From positions 1 through 34,561 of the forward strand of contig JAPLRZ010000072.1 of assembly GCA_026398895.1 (NCBI GenBank): 34,561 nucleotides of DNA, given 5' to 3'. Every line of letters begins with the position of its first letter. The stretch's first letter is position 1. A model generated the notes under the pieces. It made no database searches. It worked only from the letters and a program-made list of their open reading frames with translations, and was not told where the DNA came from. The DNA is from Methylococcales bacterium. Lineage in GTDB: Bacteria; Pseudomonadota; Gammaproteobacteria; Methylococcales; Methylomonadaceae. Below are positions 34,401 through 34,561 of this stretch, in pieces. The translations under genes and the position numbers were made by a program.

Positions 34401-34561
34401 GACAACAAAGACGACTTTGACTCCTTTGACTTTGATGATTTTGCGCTGGATAGCAAAGCCGATGCCGTGCCTGACAGCGCAATTGCAACCCCTGTCCCCG
34501 TAGCAGACAACAAAGACGACTTTGACTCCTTTGATTTTGATGATTTTGCGCTGGATAGCAA
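31413..34561 (+). CDS. fimV: FimV/HubP-like polar protein (3' end outside the window)
   Basis: 1049 codons are visible and the frame is open to the end. Start GTG at 31413 after AAGGAGAG. Order: signal peptide (1 to about 20); the FimV periplasmic domain (GMGDLKLHSALNQNLNAEIPL...); a Pro/Thr/Val-rich linker; a LysM domain at about 244-301 (YGPIHKKETLWSIG ... VFGLMSGAILQIPERG) that binds peptidoglycan; a coiled coil at about 410-445; a first VAEVKPAP repeat array (477-553); a second array (595-659); a membrane helix at about 673-692; and a cytoplasmic acidic part with TPR-like helices at about 765-830 and Asp/Phe-rich repeats from about 898. FimV-type proteins mark the cell pole and organise type IV pili and chemotaxis. 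The usual conserved C-terminal helix pair is not reached. Confidence 0.93.
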   Translation, partial: MRNLTKTLAILSLLTPVVGYPLGMGDLKLHSALNQNLNAEIPLTLSAGESTADIKVSLASAAKFDEKGVPWTYFLSKIKFQVVNANGAAVIKISSQEALKEPFLNLVVEVSWSKGNLYREFTVLVDPPSTYNPTASVVTPTIVAPTTAKLPVVEATPVIVAKAPLATPSTPIASNTPTPANKLFTVPTTTTPSIDGKSPVVVAPIVPSKLPLATPPLAVVDKPALATVTVAKPVEAVSSKSSSYGPIHKKETLWSIGVKFSKERGVSVEQMLMAIYEANPDAFSRNNVFGLMSGAILQIPERGAEAKLSSEEATAAYALQKKAWRNGATLPRTNAFAATTKEIVIEPVITPDKMSKPVINVSDSNQKKTPTAEPLKISESTKESVKPPEVIKESAKPLETSKEQAESPVDASLLGRVAALEKQLKATRRELATKEKQIDQIKNKSQVMPDVSSDITNPIPVEVKPVTPVEIKSTKLTEVKPAPVAEVKPAPVAEVKPTPVAEVKPTPVAEVKPAPVAEVKPAPVAEVKPAPVAEVKPAPVAEVKPAPVAEVKPVVTLGTINPAVSFDPIKSFSLLETTKPAIPLELIKPIVTAVVKPAPVAEVKPAPVAEVKPAPVAEVKPAPVAEVKPAPVAEVKPAPVAEVKPAPVAEVKPAPVAEVVPDEEDIGIFGSLDTYYFGAAGLGLLSLLGWLLWRRRKLIDEPPVYPYPSPRPFPTRSDPSVGGEDEIDKAPFIAAGPSIFVDDWADIDSGDGDIDPIAEADVYLAYARYQQAEELMRDAIRDQPQRDECKLKLLEIFYASENKEAFEAYAGELARAGKKGDIDFWEKVIEMGSEICAGSSLFSFDAGDSIVTSTSSKVKVASTQKNDAPLVKDFSSDSDDFAIDEQLDGKATTDATPDDNKDDFDSFDFNDLEMDSSVGVDTDGMGSADDKDDFDFDDFDDFALDSKADAVPDSAIATPVSVADNKDDFNSFDFDDFALDSKADAVPDSAIVTPVADNKDDFDSFDFDDFALDSKADAVPDSAIATPVPVADNKDDFDSFDFDDFALDS
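32841..33074 (+). repeat. 24-bp tandem array 1 in fimV
   Basis: Nine full units and a partial tenth of GAGGTAAAGCCTGCTCCAGTG plus GCT/GCA, coding for VAEVKPAP. Units 1-6 use GAG or ACT variants, later units use GCAGAA, a gradient expected from recent expansion at one side. Confidence 0.95.
33195..33389 (+). repeat. 24-bp tandem array 2 in fimV
   Basis: Eight units of the same VAEVKPAP repeat, separated from array 1 by about 120 bases of unique sequence. All eight use GCAGAA; only the AAA/AAG and CCT/CCC codons vary, so it is more uniform than array 1. Confidence 0.95.
34104..34561 (+). repeat. ~100-bp tandem acidic repeat in fimV
   Basis: Units begin with D-[DN]-[NK]-K-D-D-F at 34107, 34197, 34302, 34401 and 34506 (periods 90, 105, 99, 105), each followed by DFDDFALDSKADAVPDSAI. 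The last three units are nearly identical at DNA level; the first is degenerate. The array continues past the window end. Confidence 0.9.

Noticed and set aside
33184..34561. Long minus-strand open frames opposite fimV, rich in Leu/Pro or Ser/Lys
   Set aside because: They mirror the tandem repeats of fimV. The plus-strand frame has a start, signal peptide, LysM and membrane helix, so these are shadows.

Overview
The window reads as a gammaproteobacterial chromosome segment, most likely from a methanotroph or methylotroph of the Methylococcales type. Evidence for this is the rpsP-rimM-trmD-rplS operon, the asd-fimV order, a complete PQQ-linked ABC/beta-propeller gene set of the kind found beside quinoprotein alcohol dehydrogenases, cobalamin genes, and many palindromic intergenic repeats. 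The taxonomic call is inference; no rRNA or methane monooxygenase gene is present.

Layout. 1-3060 is accessory: the first codons of a probable IS630-type transposase, a small lipoprotein, three kinds of palindromic repeat, a secreted CHAP-domain protein, a 5'-truncated XRE regulator and a VapBC-like toxin-antitoxin pair. 3172-5070 is the ribosomal/tRNA-modification operon with a strong terminator. 5422-9330 (minus strand) is a type VI secretion module: VgrG, a helper-like protein, PAAR and a class-3 lipase effector. 9525-15228 (minus strand) is one tightly coupled operon: carbamoyltransferase, periplasmic binding protein, beta-propeller, ABC ATPase, ABC permease and a broken small membrane peptide gene. 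15610-17957 holds two unrecognised proteins. 18014-18216 carries tRNA-Gly(GCC) and tRNA-Cys(GCA), followed by a graveyard of decayed DNA (hsdM fragment, IS1595-family remnant, repeats). 20425-22395 is cobQ plus a divergent cobU-like gene. 22404-28798 (minus strand) is a CRP-like regulator and the 2-oxoglutarate dehydrogenase operon sucA-sucB-lpd. 28950-34561 holds a CBS-domain protein, adk, asd and the start of a repeat-rich fimV that runs off the window.

Most unusual points. (1) The E3 (lpd) gene of the 2-oxoglutarate dehydrogenase operon has lost the first cysteine of the redox disulfide and the neighbouring Pro and Lys, although its FAD, NAD and His-Glu motifs are kept. (2) The CobU-like protein lacks the guanylylated histidine. 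(3) Two different mobile palindromic repeats have landed inside the same PQQ-ABC operon: one in frame within the signal peptide of the beta-propeller protein, one inside a 27-codon membrane peptide gene at the operon's end, where it adds two in-frame UGA codons. (4) A NodU-type carbamoyltransferase heads that operon, hinting at an undescribed extension of the PQQ-ABC system. (5) FimV carries two 24-bp tandem arrays and a ~100-bp acidic repeat.
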